Shown: positions 1 to 9,500 of the stretch, piece after piece | How positions within the stretch are numbered: position 1 is the first letter of the stretch | Layout of the letters: every line of letters starts with the position of its first letter | Source: Hyphomicrobiales bacterium | Lineage (GTDB): Bacteria > Pseudomonadota > Alphaproteobacteria > Rhizobiales > Beijerinckiaceae | Length of the DNA: 64,000 nucleotides | Reading direction: 5' to 3' | NCBI GenBank assembly: GCA_027483895.1 | Contig: JAIXTP010000009.1 | Span: forward strand, 248,001 to 312,000 | Notes under the pieces: model-generated | The model's input: the letters and a program-made list of their open reading frames with translations, nothing else | Database searches by the model: none | What the model was told of the DNA's origin: nothing | Translations under genes and position numbers: made by a program

Positions 1-2
1 CG

Positions 3-1856
3 GCGGTTTGGCCGCAGCAGACCGACAATGTGGTCTTCGACGCCGAAATGGGCGACCGCGCGGCGGTGGACGCGGTGTTCGCCAAGGCGGCGCGCGTGAC
101 CTCGATCGAGATCGAGAACAATCGTCTCATCACGAACTACATGGAGACCCGCGGCGCCGTCGGCGAATACGACGCGAAGGCGGGTTTCACGCTCACCACG
201 TCGAGCCAGGGCGTCCACGGCATCCGCGACACGCTCGCGGGCAAGATCCTCAAGATCAAGCCGGAAAAGATCCGCGTCCTGACCGGAGACGTCGGTGGAG
301 GTTTCGGCACCAAGACGTTCTGTTACCGCGAATATCCGCTCGTGCTGGAAGCCGCGAAGCGGCTCCGGCGGCCGGTGAAGTGGACGGCCGACCGCACCGA
401 TCATTTCGTCGCCGACGCGCATGGCCGCGACAACCTCGCCAAGGCCGAAGTGGCCATGGACGCGCAGGGGCGATTCCTCGCCATGCGCTTCGACGTGATC
501 GGCAATCTCGGCGCCTATCTCTCGCAATACGGGCCCTACATCCCCTATCTCGGCACCACGATGCTGACGGGCGTCTACAAGACCCCGGTGATCCATGTCC
601 GCGTTCGCGGGGTCTACACCAACACGGTGCCGGTCGACGCCTATCGCGGCGCGGGGAGGCCCGAGGCGGCCTATCTGCTGGAGCGTCTGGTCGATGCGGC
701 CGCGCGCGAAACGGGCATCAAGCCCGAGACCCTGCGCCGCCGGAACTTCATCCCGCCCAAGGCGATGCCCTACAAGACGCCCGTCGGCGACCGGACCTAC
801 GACACGGGCGATTTCGACACGCATATGACGCGTGCGCTCGAAGCCGCGGAATGGGACGGCATCAAGGACCGCGTGCGCGCCTCCCGCAAGGCGGGCAAGC
901 TCCGCGGCATCGGGCTCGCGACCTATATCGAATGCACGGCCTGGGGCTCCGGCGAGGACGTCGAGATCCGGCTGGAAACGGACGGCACCGTCACGATCTT
1001 CTCGGGCACCCAGTCGAACGGTCAGGGCCACGCCACGGCCTATGCCCAGTTCGCGGCGCAGCATCTCGATCTCGATCCCGCCAAGATCCGCGTCGTGCAG
1101 GGCGATACCGCGCTCGTCGCGACCGGCAACGGCACCGGCGGTTCGCGTTCGATCCCGGTCGGCGGCGTCTCCGTTCATCTCGCCGCGCAGAACCTCGCCG
1201 AGAAGCTCAAGCGTCTTGCGTCCGACGCGCTGGAAGCCTCGGTCGAAGACCTCGAAATCGCGGACGGTGCCGTGCGCGTCGTCGGCACCGACAAGCGGAT
1301 CGGTTTCACCGATCTCGCCAAACTCCCCGCGGCGACAGAGGCGATGCGCACCGGGGAGGGCGATTTCGTGCCCCCGGACGCGACCTATCCGAACGGGACG
1401 CATGTCGCGGAAGTCGAGATCGACCCCGAAACCGGCGTCACCCGCATCGTGAACTACACGATCTGCGACGATTTCGGCGTGGCCGTGAACCCGCTTCTCT
1501 TGGCGGGGCAGGTCCATGGCGGCGTGGTGCAGGGCATCGGGCAGGCGCTGCTCGAACGCACCGTCTACGGTGAGGACGGCCAGCTCGTGACTGCGAGCTT
1601 CATGGACTACTGCCTGCCGCGCGCCGACGACGTGCCGTTCTTCTCCTTCGAGACGCGCAACGTCCCCTCGACCACCAATCCGCTCGGCATCAAGGGCGCG
1701 GGCGAGGCGGGGTCGATCGGGTCATGCCCGGCGGTGATCAACGCCGTGGTCGACGCGCTCGATCGGGCCTACGGCATCCGGAACATCGACATGCCGGCGA
1801 CGCCCCAACGCATCCATGCCGCGATCCGCGCGGCCACCCTCGCGGCCGCCGAATGA
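3..1856 (+). CDS. Molybdopterin-binding large subunit of a xanthine dehydrogenase/CoxL-family hydroxylase (5' partial)
   Basis: The frame is open from the left edge and ends at TGA 1854-1856; the GTG at 30 is only the first start codon visible. The visible 617 residues are most of the usual ~780-residue large subunit. The segment VWPQQTDNVV at the left edge is typical of the linker before the molybdenum-cofactor domains. AYRGAGRPEA (around 640-670) is the form II CoxL-like active-site loop rather than the AYRCSFR of true form I CO dehydrogenase. KGAGEAGSIG near the C-terminus carries the expected catalytic Glu of the family. These enzymes hydroxylate aldehydes, purines or N-heterocycles with water-derived oxygen. 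Two c-type cytochromes follow immediately, so electrons probably pass to cytochrome c rather than to NAD. The substrate cannot be told from sequence. Confidence 0.9.
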   Translation, partial: AVWPQQTDNVVFDAEMGDRAAVDAVFAKAARVTSIEIENNRLITNYMETRGAVGEYDAKAGFTLTTSSQGVHGIRDTLAGKILKIKPEKIRVLTGDVGGGFGTKTFCYREYPLVLEAAKRLRRPVKWTADRTDHFVADAHGRDNLAKAEVAMDAQGRFLAMRFDVIGNLGAYLSQYGPYIPYLGTTMLTGVYKTPVIHVRVRGVYTNTVPVDAYRGAGRPEAAYLLERLVDAAARETGIKPETLRRRNFIPPKAMPYKTPVGDRTYDTGDFDTHMTRALEAAEWDGIKDRVRASRKAGKLRGIGLATYIECTAWGSGEDVEIRLETDGTVTIFSGTQSNGQGHATAYAQFAAQHLDLDPAKIRVVQGDTALVATGNGTGGSRSIPVGGVSVHLAAQNLAEKLKRLASDALEASVEDLEIADGAVRVVGTDKRIGFTDLAKLPAATEAMRTGEGDFVPPDATYPNGTHVAEVEIDPETGVTRIVNYTICDDFGVAVNPLLLAGQVHGGVVQGIGQALLERTVYGEDGQLVTASFMDYCLPRADDVPFFSFETRNVPSTTNPLGIKGAGEAGSIGSCPAVINAVVDALDRAYGIRNIDMPATPQRIHAAIRAATLAAAE

Positions 1857-1891
1857 CTCGGCCGGCCTTTCATCAGAACAACGGAAATCCC

Positions 1892-2323
1892 ATGCGCATC
1901 GCAGTCGCCGCCCTCGTTCTTGCCTCGCTTTCCGGCCCGGCCCTCGCGCAGGGCGACGTGATCGCGCAGCGCAAGGACATCATGAAGGGCGTCGGCGGGG
2001 CGACGCGCGACCCCGGCCGCATGCTGCGGGGCGAGCCCTTCGACATCGCCAAGGTGAAGGCCGCGCTCGCGGTCTATGCCGACTCCGCGGCCAAGATGTC
2101 GGGGCTTTATCCGGCCGGTTCCGAAACCGGTGGCGAGACGACCGCCTCGCCCAAGATCTGGCAGGCGAAGGCCGATTTCGACGCCCGCTTTGCGAAATTC
2201 GGTGCCGACGCCAAGGCCGCGGCCGCCGCGATCACCGACGAAGCGAGCTTCAAGGCGGAAATGCCGAAGGTTCTGCAGAATTGCGGCGCCTGCCACGAAG
2301 TCTATCGCATCGAAAAGAAATGA
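1892..2323 (+). CDS. Class II c-type cytochrome (cytochrome c'/c-556 type), periplasmic
   Basis: The product has 143 residues. It opens with a clear signal peptide (MRIAVAALVLASLSGPALAQ), which sets the start at ATG 1892; the open frame upstream is overlap with the previous gene. The mature part begins with a helix containing QRKDIMKGVG, and the single heme site CGACH lies only ten residues from the C-terminus. A C-terminal heme on a four-helix bundle is the mark of the cytochrome c'/c-556 family. The gene lies 35 bases after the molybdenum hydroxylase and overlaps the next cytochrome by four bases, so the three are probably one operon. Likely role: periplasmic electron acceptor for the hydroxylase; this is inferred from context. 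Confidence 0.85.
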   Translation: MRIAVAALVLASLSGPALAQGDVIAQRKDIMKGVGGATRDPGRMLRGEPFDIAKVKAALAVYADSAAKMSGLYPAGSETGGETTASPKIWQAKADFDARFAKFGADAKAAAAAITDEASFKAEMPKVLQNCGACHEVYRIEKK

Positions 2324-3252
2324 GCCTTTCCGCTCGCGCGGTCGTCGGCTCGGCCGTCGCCGTTCTGGCCGCGGTCGCGGGTTTCTGGCTGCTCACGGCC
2401 CCCGTGACCTGGCGTCTGTTGCGCGGCACGACCGAGGTCGCGTCGACGGCCGGGGATGCTCAGCGCGGGCGCATCCTTTTCGACGTGGGCGGCTGTGCCT
2501 CGTGCCATGTGACGCCGGGGTCTCAGGAGCGCGAGAAGCTCGGCGGCGGCATGGCGCTGCACACCGCGTTCGGCACGTTCGTCGTCCCCAATCTCTCGCC
2601 GCACCCGTCCGACGGCATCGGCGGATGGAGCACGGCCGATTTCGTCCGCGCGATGCGGGAGGGCGTCTCGCCGGACGGGCGGCACTACTATCCGTCCTTT
2701 CCCTACACCTCCTATCAGCGGCTGGAGACCGCCGATCTCGCGGACCTCTTCGCCTATCTGAAGACGCTTCCTCCGGTCGCGGGCAGGGCGTCGGATCACG
2801 ACCTCGCTTTCCCGTATGCCTTCCGCAGCGGCTTGGGGCTTTGGAAGCTCGCCTTTCTCGACGGTCGCGTCTTTTCGCCCGACGCGGGCCGCCCGCCGGA
2901 ATGGAACCGGGGCGCCTATCTGGTCGAAGGGGCAGGCCACTGCGCGGAATGCCATTCGCCCCGGAACGCGTTCGGCGCGATCTCGGGTGACCGCCGCTTC
3001 GCGGGCGGGCCTGACCCGGAAGGAAAGGGCGGTCGCGTTCCGAACCTCACCCCGCATGCCGACGGGCTCGGCAAATGGACGCGCGACGACATCGCGGAAC
3101 TGCTGAAGACGGGCTTCACGCCCGATTTCGACTCCTTCGGCGGCAGCATGGCGGCGGTGGTCAAGAACACCGCGCGTCTGACGGACGAGGATCGGCTGGC
3201 GATGGCCGCCTATCTTACTTCGCTTCCCGCCCGCCCCGGCAAGGGCCGCTGA
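2320..3252 (+). CDS. Membrane-anchored diheme cytochrome c
   Basis: The product has 310 residues and starts at the ATG inside the ATGA overlap with the preceding cytochrome stop codon. An N-terminal hydrophobic segment (about residues 5-25) looks like an uncleaved anchor or signal. Two heme motifs are visible, CASCH and CAECH, each starting a cytochrome c domain with later VPNLSPH and VPNLTPH segments that are typical of alcohol or aldehyde dehydrogenase cytochrome subunits. It probably carries electrons from the molybdenum hydroxylase and the class II cytochrome to the respiratory chain. Two domains are seen, where the gluconate/alcohol dehydrogenase cytochrome subunits have three. Partner assignment rests on gene order. 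Confidence 0.85.
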   Translation: MSLSARAVVGSAVAVLAAVAGFWLLTAPVTWRLLRGTTEVASTAGDAQRGRILFDVGGCASCHVTPGSQEREKLGGGMALHTAFGTFVVPNLSPHPSDGIGGWSTADFVRAMREGVSPDGRHYYPSFPYTSYQRLETADLADLFAYLKTLPPVAGRASDHDLAFPYAFRSGLGLWKLAFLDGRVFSPDAGRPPEWNRGAYLVEGAGHCAECHSPRNAFGAISGDRRFAGGPDPEGKGGRVPNLTPHADGLGKWTRDDIAELLKTGFTPDFDSFGGSMAAVVKNTARLTDEDRLAMAAYLTSLPARPGKGR

Positions 3253-3258
3253 AGCGGC

Positions 3259-4008
3259 TCAACGCTTTTCGATCGTGCAGGCCCTGACGCGGCGTTCTTC
3301 CTTCCGCCCGTCCTCCGCCTCCTTCGAAGGGGCCAGCTGCCAGAGCCAGCTTTCCTCGGCTTCGGGGAGCGGAAGGCCGAGCAGAAGATCCTCCCACGGT
3401 CCGCCGTCGAAACGGTGTTCGGCATCCGTGATCAGCAGCGCCCGTCGTGCTTCGCCGAGCAGGGCCGGATGGCCGTCGAGGATCCTGCGGGCAGCCTTCA
3501 ACACGTCCGCGTCGTCGTAGCGGCCCGCCCAACGCCGCACCGGCGAGATGACGAGCTGCGAAAGCAGATTGACCGACACGACGAGATCCGCCCCGCGGAC
3601 GAGATCGAGCGTTTCGGGCGCATGCACCACGCGGCCGGTCAACGGATCGTCGCGGTCGAAACCGGAAAGGTCGCGGGCGATGCAGACGATCCGGCCTCGG
3701 GACAGCGCGGCCCGGAAGCGGACTTCGAGCGGGTGAACCGCGTCGACCAGCACGAGGCGGTCGAAGCGCGCCATCAACGCCTCCGCGTCGACGTCGTGCA
3801 GATGTCCGCTGCCCAGCACCACGACCTCCCGTCCGTGCTCGGGCAGGCGGGCCGCGACGAAGGCCTTCGTGCGGTGGAGATGCTCCCGCCAAGCAAGTCT
3901 GCAGCGGCGGGCGCGATGGCGTATCGCGATCTGCTCCGAAAGGAATCCCCGTCGGCGCGCGGATCCCGTGGCCGGCGTCAGGCACCATTCCAAGGCTTCG
4001 AGGATCAT
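3259..4008 (-). CDS. Conserved hypothetical protein, class I methyltransferase-like
   Basis: The product has 249 residues and converges with the cytochrome gene, leaving a gap of only 6 bases. Residues 62-75 (VVVLGSGHLHDV) followed by DRLVLVDAVHPLEV look like the glycine-rich strand-loop and acidic strand end of a Rossmann fold, as in S-adenosylmethionine-dependent methyltransferases. A later NLLSQL segment fits the motif IV region. The protein is rich in Arg and has no signal peptide, so it is probably cytoplasmic. No substrate is suggested by the neighbours. I do not recognise a named family; the methyltransferase fold is an inference from two short motifs. Confidence 0.6.
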   Translation of the reverse strand: MILEALEWCLTPATGSARRRGFLSEQIAIRHRARRCRLAWREHLHRTKAFVAARLPEHGREVVVLGSGHLHDVDAEALMARFDRLVLVDAVHPLEVRFRAALSRGRIVCIARDLSGFDRDDPLTGRVVHAPETLDLVRGADLVVSVNLLSQLVISPVRRWAGRYDDADVLKAARRILDGHPALLGEARRALLITDAEHRFDGGPWEDLLLGLPLPEAEESWLWQLAPSKEAEDGRKEERRVRACTIEKR

Positions 4009-4093
4009 GCGCGAGCGTCCCGCCGACGAAAAAACCGGGGTCGATAAAAATCGAGCGAATCCCGCGGCGGAAATTTAGCGGATTCTCCGCAGT

Positions 4094-4112
4094 ATCGAGA
4101 AAACATCTCGAT
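4094..4112. promoter_or_regulatory. Perfect 7-bp inverted repeat beside the ribosome binding site of a small secreted protein
   Basis: ATCGAGA, a loop of AAACA and then TCTCGAT form an uninterrupted inverted repeat that ends 10 bases before the preferred start codon at 4123 and touches the GGAGG ribosome binding site. It could be an operator or a hairpin that tunes translation of the next gene. There is no T tract, so it is not a classical terminator. Confidence 0.3.
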
Positions 4113-4122
4113 GGAGGACGTC

Positions 4123-4551
4123 ATGTTCAGATCTGGAGCGGATCGCGTCGGTTGGGCATTTTTATTGAGCGCGGCCCTTGTCGGGTCCGCGGCGGCGGGG
4201 GTCGGGCGCGTGGATTCATCGCCCGAGGCGCAGCGACAGATCGATGCCCAGGTGAGGGCGATCGTTTCAGGGCTCCGACGCGATGTCGGGGCCCTTTTGC
4301 GTGACGGCTCCACGATCCGGTCCGTCGACCTCGAAGGTCGCATCATCCGGATCGTCTGGCAGATGCCGTTCGAAAAGCACGGGCCCGGCTCTCGCGACCT
4401 GCGCGAACTCCGCAGCCGCATGCAGCGCGATTTCTGTTCGGGAAACACGGCGAAGCTGTTCCCCTATGGCGTGGGTTGGGATTATCAGTTCCTCGACGCC
4501 AAGGGTTTCACCATCGGCCTGTTTCGGATCACGGATTGCGACGGCCTCTGA
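4123..4551 (+). CDS. Small secreted protein of unknown function
   Basis: ATG 4123 is preferred over ATG 4111 because GGAGG at 4113-4117 is placed five bases before 4123. The resulting 142-residue product begins with a signal-peptide-like segment (about residues 9-27, ending SAAA). The mature part has a charged helical stretch (about 30-55), a segment SVDLEGRIIRIVWQMPF, and two cysteines (C in RDFCSGN and C in ITDCDGL near the C-terminus) that could form one disulfide in the periplasm. I recognise no family. It sits just upstream of tamA with 87 bases between, but nothing shows that they are co-transcribed. Confidence 0.65.
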   Translation: MFRSGADRVGWAFLLSAALVGSAAAGVGRVDSSPEAQRQIDAQVRAIVSGLRRDVGALLRDGSTIRSVDLEGRIIRIVWQMPFEKHGPGSRDLRELRSRMQRDFCSGNTAKLFPYGVGWDYQFLDAKGFTIGLFRITDCDGL

Positions 4552-4638
4552 GGCCGCATTTTTTTCGGGAACTCGAACGGCCGCGCTCCGGTTGTCGCAA
4601 GGCCCTCCGCTCGGGGCGGCCTCTTCGTTCGAGGAACC

Positions 4639-6594
4639 ATGCGCGGCTTTCGCGGCCTCATCGCCCTTCTGCTCGTCGCGACGGCAACCGCAGCTCCGGG
4701 GCCGGGCCCGGCATCCGCCGCCTTTTTCGGGCTTTTCGGCTCCGAAGAGCCGCCGCCTCCTTCCGCAGAGGCCTTGTCCTTTTCCTTCGAAATCGCCGGC
4801 GCCGACGGCGACCTGAAACGTGCGCTCGAGCGGGTATCCACCGTCCGCTCGCTGGTCCCCCGTCCGCCTTCGGACGGAACGGCATTGGCGGGGCTGCTGG
4901 TCGCCGATTGGAACCGCTTGCTCGATGCGGCGTGGGGGCTCGGATTCTACGACGCGCGCGTCGTGATCGAAGCGGGCGGGCGTGTCGTCGTCGACGGTAC
5001 GGGGCGGCCGATCGATGGCGCGGCTGCTCTTCTCGACGCTTACCGGGGCAGGGTGGTGGTCCCGGTGATGATCAGGGTCGAGCCGGGCCCCGAATTCCGC
5101 CTGCGCGACGTGCGTTTCATCGACGCCGGTACCGGCGCCCCATTCGATCCCGCTCTGCTGCCGCCTCATATGATCGGGCTCAAAGCAGGGACCCCCGCTC
5201 GCTCCGCCGAGGTTCTGGCGGCCGAGACGAGGGTTCTCGATCATTTCCGCGATCTCTCGCGTCCGCTGGCGCGCGTGGCCGATCGAAAGCCCGTCGTCGT
5301 TCACGGTGCGGCGGCGATGGATCTCGCGGTCTTCGTGGATCCCGGTATTCCGGCCCGGATCGGCCCGGTCACGGTGCAGGGTGCTCCCGGCGTCGATCCG
5401 CGTGTCGTCCGCTCCTTCATCTACACGGAGCCCGGCGACCCCTATTCGCGCCGCGCGATTTCCGACCTTCGGCGCTCCGTTGCACGCGTCGAGGCGCTCG
5501 GCAGCGTCCGGGTGAAGGAAGCCGAGCGGCTCGATACCGAGGGTCGTCTCCCTCTCGAAGTCGAGATCGCCGAACGTGCCAAGCGCGCGCTGTCGGTCGA
5601 GGCGCGCTATTCCACCACCGAAGGCCCCGGCGTGCGCGGGGGCTTCACGCATCGCAACCTCTTCGGCGGCGCCGAGCGGTTGCGGCTCGATGCCGATCTC
5701 TTCTGGGTCGGCGACACCGCGGGCCGACGCATCCGCCGCTTCAAGGACGTCGAAGCGGGCGATTTCGGGAGCCGTTTCTCGGCGAGCTTCCTGAAGCCCG
5801 CTCTGGGAGGCACGCGGAACGACTTCCTCGCCGATGCGGTCGCCGAGCGGGACCGGACGGAGGGCTATACGAGCCGACGCGTTCTCGTGACGACAGGCCT
5901 CCGGCACCGATGGTCGGACACCGTCTCGGCACTGGTCGGGCTCGAATTCGACAGGGGGCAGACGAGTGACCCGACGGGGCATATCGATTACACGCTCGTC
6001 GGCATTCCCGTGTCCGCGACCTACGATTCCACGGACAGCCTGCACGACCCGAAGGAAGGAATCCGCGCGACGGCGGGCGTGACGCCCTTTCCTCGGTTTC
6101 TCGGCTCGACGGTCGGCATGACCTCCATGCGCGGCCGCGTCTCCGCCTATCGCGCGATCGATCGGGAAGGGCGCATCGTGCTGGCGGGCATCGTGGGAGC
6201 CGGGACGGTGCTCGGCGCCGACGCAGAAGACATCCCCGCGAACCGCCGCTTCTATGCGGGCGGTGCGGGTTCCGTCCGCGGCTATGCGTGGCGGAGCCTC
6301 TCGCCGCTGTCCCTCGATGGTCGGCCCGTCGGCGGCCGCAGCGTCATCGAAGGATCGTTGGAGGCCCGCATCAGGGTCACCCCGACCATCGGCGTCGTGC
6401 CCTTCGTCGACGTGGGGACGGCGTATGCGGGGCCTTGGCCGAGCTTCGGCGACAAGCCGGCCATCGGCGCGGGCGTCGGCCTGCGTTACGAAACCGGCTT
6501 CGGGCCCGTCCGTCTCGACGTTGCGTTTCCGCTGGACCGGAGCAGGGCCGACCGGCCCGTGGCGCTCTATCTCGGCTTCGGGCAGGCGTTCTGA
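4639..6594 (+). CDS. tamA: TamA, Omp85-family outer-membrane assembly factor
   Basis: The product has 651 residues with a signal peptide (about 1-28, through PASA). Residues ~45-330 are periplasmic and POTRA-like, and the rest is a 16-strand beta-barrel of the Omp85 family. The hallmark is RRFYAGGAGSVRGYAW around residue 536, which contains the conserved RGY of the barrel lock loop. The barrel ends in Phe (LGFGQAF), as outer-membrane barrels usually do. The tamB gene starts one base after the stop codon. TamA and TamB together span the periplasm and support outer-membrane insertion of proteins and envelope lipid transport. Length and partner match the Tam system rather than BamA. Confidence 0.93.
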   Translation: MRGFRGLIALLLVATATAAPGPGPASAAFFGLFGSEEPPPPSAEALSFSFEIAGADGDLKRALERVSTVRSLVPRPPSDGTALAGLLVADWNRLLDAAWGLGFYDARVVIEAGGRVVVDGTGRPIDGAAALLDAYRGRVVVPVMIRVEPGPEFRLRDVRFIDAGTGAPFDPALLPPHMIGLKAGTPARSAEVLAAETRVLDHFRDLSRPLARVADRKPVVVHGAAAMDLAVFVDPGIPARIGPVTVQGAPGVDPRVVRSFIYTEPGDPYSRRAISDLRRSVARVEALGSVRVKEAERLDTEGRLPLEVEIAERAKRALSVEARYSTTEGPGVRGGFTHRNLFGGAERLRLDADLFWVGDTAGRRIRRFKDVEAGDFGSRFSASFLKPALGGTRNDFLADAVAERDRTEGYTSRRVLVTTGLRHRWSDTVSALVGLEFDRGQTSDPTGHIDYTLVGIPVSATYDSTDSLHDPKEGIRATAGVTPFPRFLGSTVGMTSMRGRVSAYRAIDREGRIVLAGIVGAGTVLGADAEDIPANRRFYAGGAGSVRGYAWRSLSPLSLDGRPVGGRSVIEGSLEARIRVTPTIGVVPFVDVGTAYAGPWPSFGDKPAIGAGVGLRYETGFGPVRLDVAFPLDRSRADRPVALYLGFGQAF

Positions 6595-6595
6595 C

Positions 6596-9500
6596 ATGCG
6601 GCGCGCATCCGTCCTTCTCGCAATGCTCGTCGTCCTTTCCGTGTTCGGAGGGGGCTCTCTCGTTCTGGGGCAACAGGCGGGCGAGGATCGAGGCGTCCTC
6701 GCGAACCTTCTCTCCCGCGCGCTGTCGACGCCCGCAACGCGCATTTCGATCGGCGCGGTCGAAGGCGCTTTGTCCTCCGACGCGACCATCCGGAACGTGA
6801 CGGTCTCCGACCGCGACGGCGTCGCGATCCATCTCGATCGCGCCCGCATCGTCTGGCGGCGCACGGCGCTGCTGCAGAGGCGGCTCGAGATCGAGCTGCT
6901 CGAAGTCGATCGGTTGGAAGTGCTCCGGCTGCCGCTCCCGAGCGAGGAGCCCGTCCCCGGCGAAGACCAGCCGCTTCTTCCCGAATTGCCGGTCGAGATC
7001 CGCGTGCAGAGCTTCCGGATGGCCGAACTCGCGCTCGGAGATGCCGTCGCAGGCATAGCGGCCAAGCTCTCCGCGAGCGGCTCCGCTTCTTTGGGCGAGC
7101 CTTCCGCCGGACTGTCCCTGACGCTGAACGCGGTGCGTCTCGACGGTGCGGGCAGTCTCGGCGCCGAACTCGAATATCGCCCCGACACCGCGGAGCTCCG
7201 GCTCGCGGCGCGCGTCTCGGAGCCGGAAGGGGGGCTTCTCGCCCGCGTCGCCGCATTGCCGGGGTTACCGCCCGTCCGCCTCGATATCACCGGCCGCGGG
7301 CCGCTCGACGCCTTCGAGGCCCGGCTCGACTTCGCGGCAGGCCTCGACATTACCGCTCGCGGGACCGCGCGGACCGTCCGCGAAGCGGCGGCACGGCGGC
7401 TCGATCTCGATCTTGCCGCGCGCATCGGGCCGTGGTTGCCGCCCGCGGCCGGCGTCGTCTTCGCCGACGAGACCGAGCTGACGGGCGGTTTCGCTTGGCG
7501 CGACGACGGCGGTTACGACTTGCGCGATCTGACGCTTCGCTCGGCCGCGGCCGTGCTCGTCATGCAGGGCGGCGTAGACCCGGCGGGCGCCGCCGACGTG
7601 TCGGCGCGCCTGCGCGCCGTGCCCGGACCCGACGGGCGCACGAAGCTCGCCGACGGCAGCCTCGGAACGCTCTCGTTCGAGGCCAAGCTGCTCGGGAATC
7701 TGTCGTCACCCACGGTCACCGGCGATCTTCGCCTTCGCGACCTCAAAACCTCTTCCGGTCGGCTGGGCGAAGCATCGGCCCGCCTTTCGGTCGTCCCGAG
7801 CGGGGCTTCTTCGCGGTTCCGCGTGATTGCCGGCGCGGAAGCGCGCGATCTGGTGCCGAGCGACCCTGCGCTTGCCCGCGCCCTCGGCTCGCGTGCAGCT
7901 TTGACCTTGCGGGCCGATATCGGCCCGGGCCCCGCCGTAATCGAACTCCTCGGCGTCGAAACGCCCGTGATGAAGGCGCGGTTCTCGGGAGATGCGGGCG
8001 CGCGGCGGCTGGACGGTGTCGCCGATTTCACCATCGCCGACCTTGCGCCTCTGTCCGATCTCGCCGGGCGTCGGCTCGCGGGCAAGGCCGAGATCCGCGC
8101 TCGCCTGACCGGCAATCCGGTCCGCAGCCGCATCGCGGTCGATCTCGACGGCGGGGTCGAGGGACTGCGCGCGGAGATGGAGCCTCTCGAAAGGCTGATC
8201 GGCCCCCGCCTCGCACTTTCCGGAACCGTCACGACGGGGCCGCGCTCCTGGAATTTCCGCGAGCTTTCGCTGAAAGGCCGCGACATCGTCGCCGTCGTCG
8301 ACGGCCGGACGGACGATCGTTCGCATGATCTCGCTGCGCGGATCACGGCGCCGGATCTCTCCCGAGCCGATCGCGCGTTGAGCGGAGCGCTGCGGGCCGA
8401 GGCGCGGCTTTCGGGCTCTCCGGAGCGCCCCGAAATCGCGGTCGACGCATCGCTCGGCAAAGGCCGCATCGCTCTCTCGGGCGCCGCGGGCGAGGATCTG
8501 GATCTCTCTCTCGAAATCGAAAACCTCTCTCTCGGCACATCGGTCCTCGTCGCGCCCGCGCAGGGGCTTCGGGGAAGGCTCGATGCCTCCGCGAGGATCA
8601 CGGGCCCCCGGTCCGCGCCCGAGGGGCCGTTCCGCTTCGCCGCGTCGGATCTCACGACGGTCGCGCTCCGCTCAGCGGGTCTCCCCGCGATGAGCCTCAC
8701 GGGTGAGTGCAAGGCCGGAGGCGGCCGCGCTTCCATCGATGCGCGGCTCGCGGCGGGCGCCTTGGGGGATGCGCGCATCCAAGGCTCGATCCCGCTGAAC
8801 GGCGAGGGTCGGCTTGATCTGAAACTGCCCGCCCGCATCGAGGCGGGCGCCTTGTCGGGACTGCTCGGAGCGGGCCGGCGATTCACGGGCCGGATCGCTG
8901 CGGACATCGCCGTGACCGGCACGCCCGCCGCACCGATCGCTTCGGGAGATCTTTCGCTTTCGAACGGTTCGTTCCGAGACCCGGTCGCGGGCGTGCGGCT
9001 CGATGCGGTCACGCTCCGCCTCGCGGCGCGCGGAGAGCGCATCGTCGTGGAAAGGGCGAGCGCCGTGACGCCGGGCGGCGGCAGCCTCTCGGCCTCCGGT
9101 TCGGTCCGTCTCGACATTGCGGCGGGCCTACCTGCCGATCTGCGGATCACCGGGCGGCGTGCCCGGCTCGTCGATACGCCCGCGTTCGACGCCACGGGCG
9201 ATCTAGACCTGACCGTGACGGGGCCGGTCCTCCGGGCGCCGAAGCTCGCGGGCCGGGTGGGCATCGCGTCGATGAACATCCGCGTGCCCGAAAGGACCGG
9301 CGCGATGCTGCAGCCCCTTCCGGGTACGCGGCATGTCGGAGCGCCGCCGCGGGTCGAGGCGCGTCTGGCGCGTCAGGCGAAGCTCCGCAAGGGAGGCTCC
9401 GCGGCTTTCGCGGCTTCTCTGGATCTTCTCGTCGATGCGCCCGGGCGGATCTATGTCCGCGGGCGCGGGGTCGATGCCGAACTCGGCGGGCGGCTGCGTC

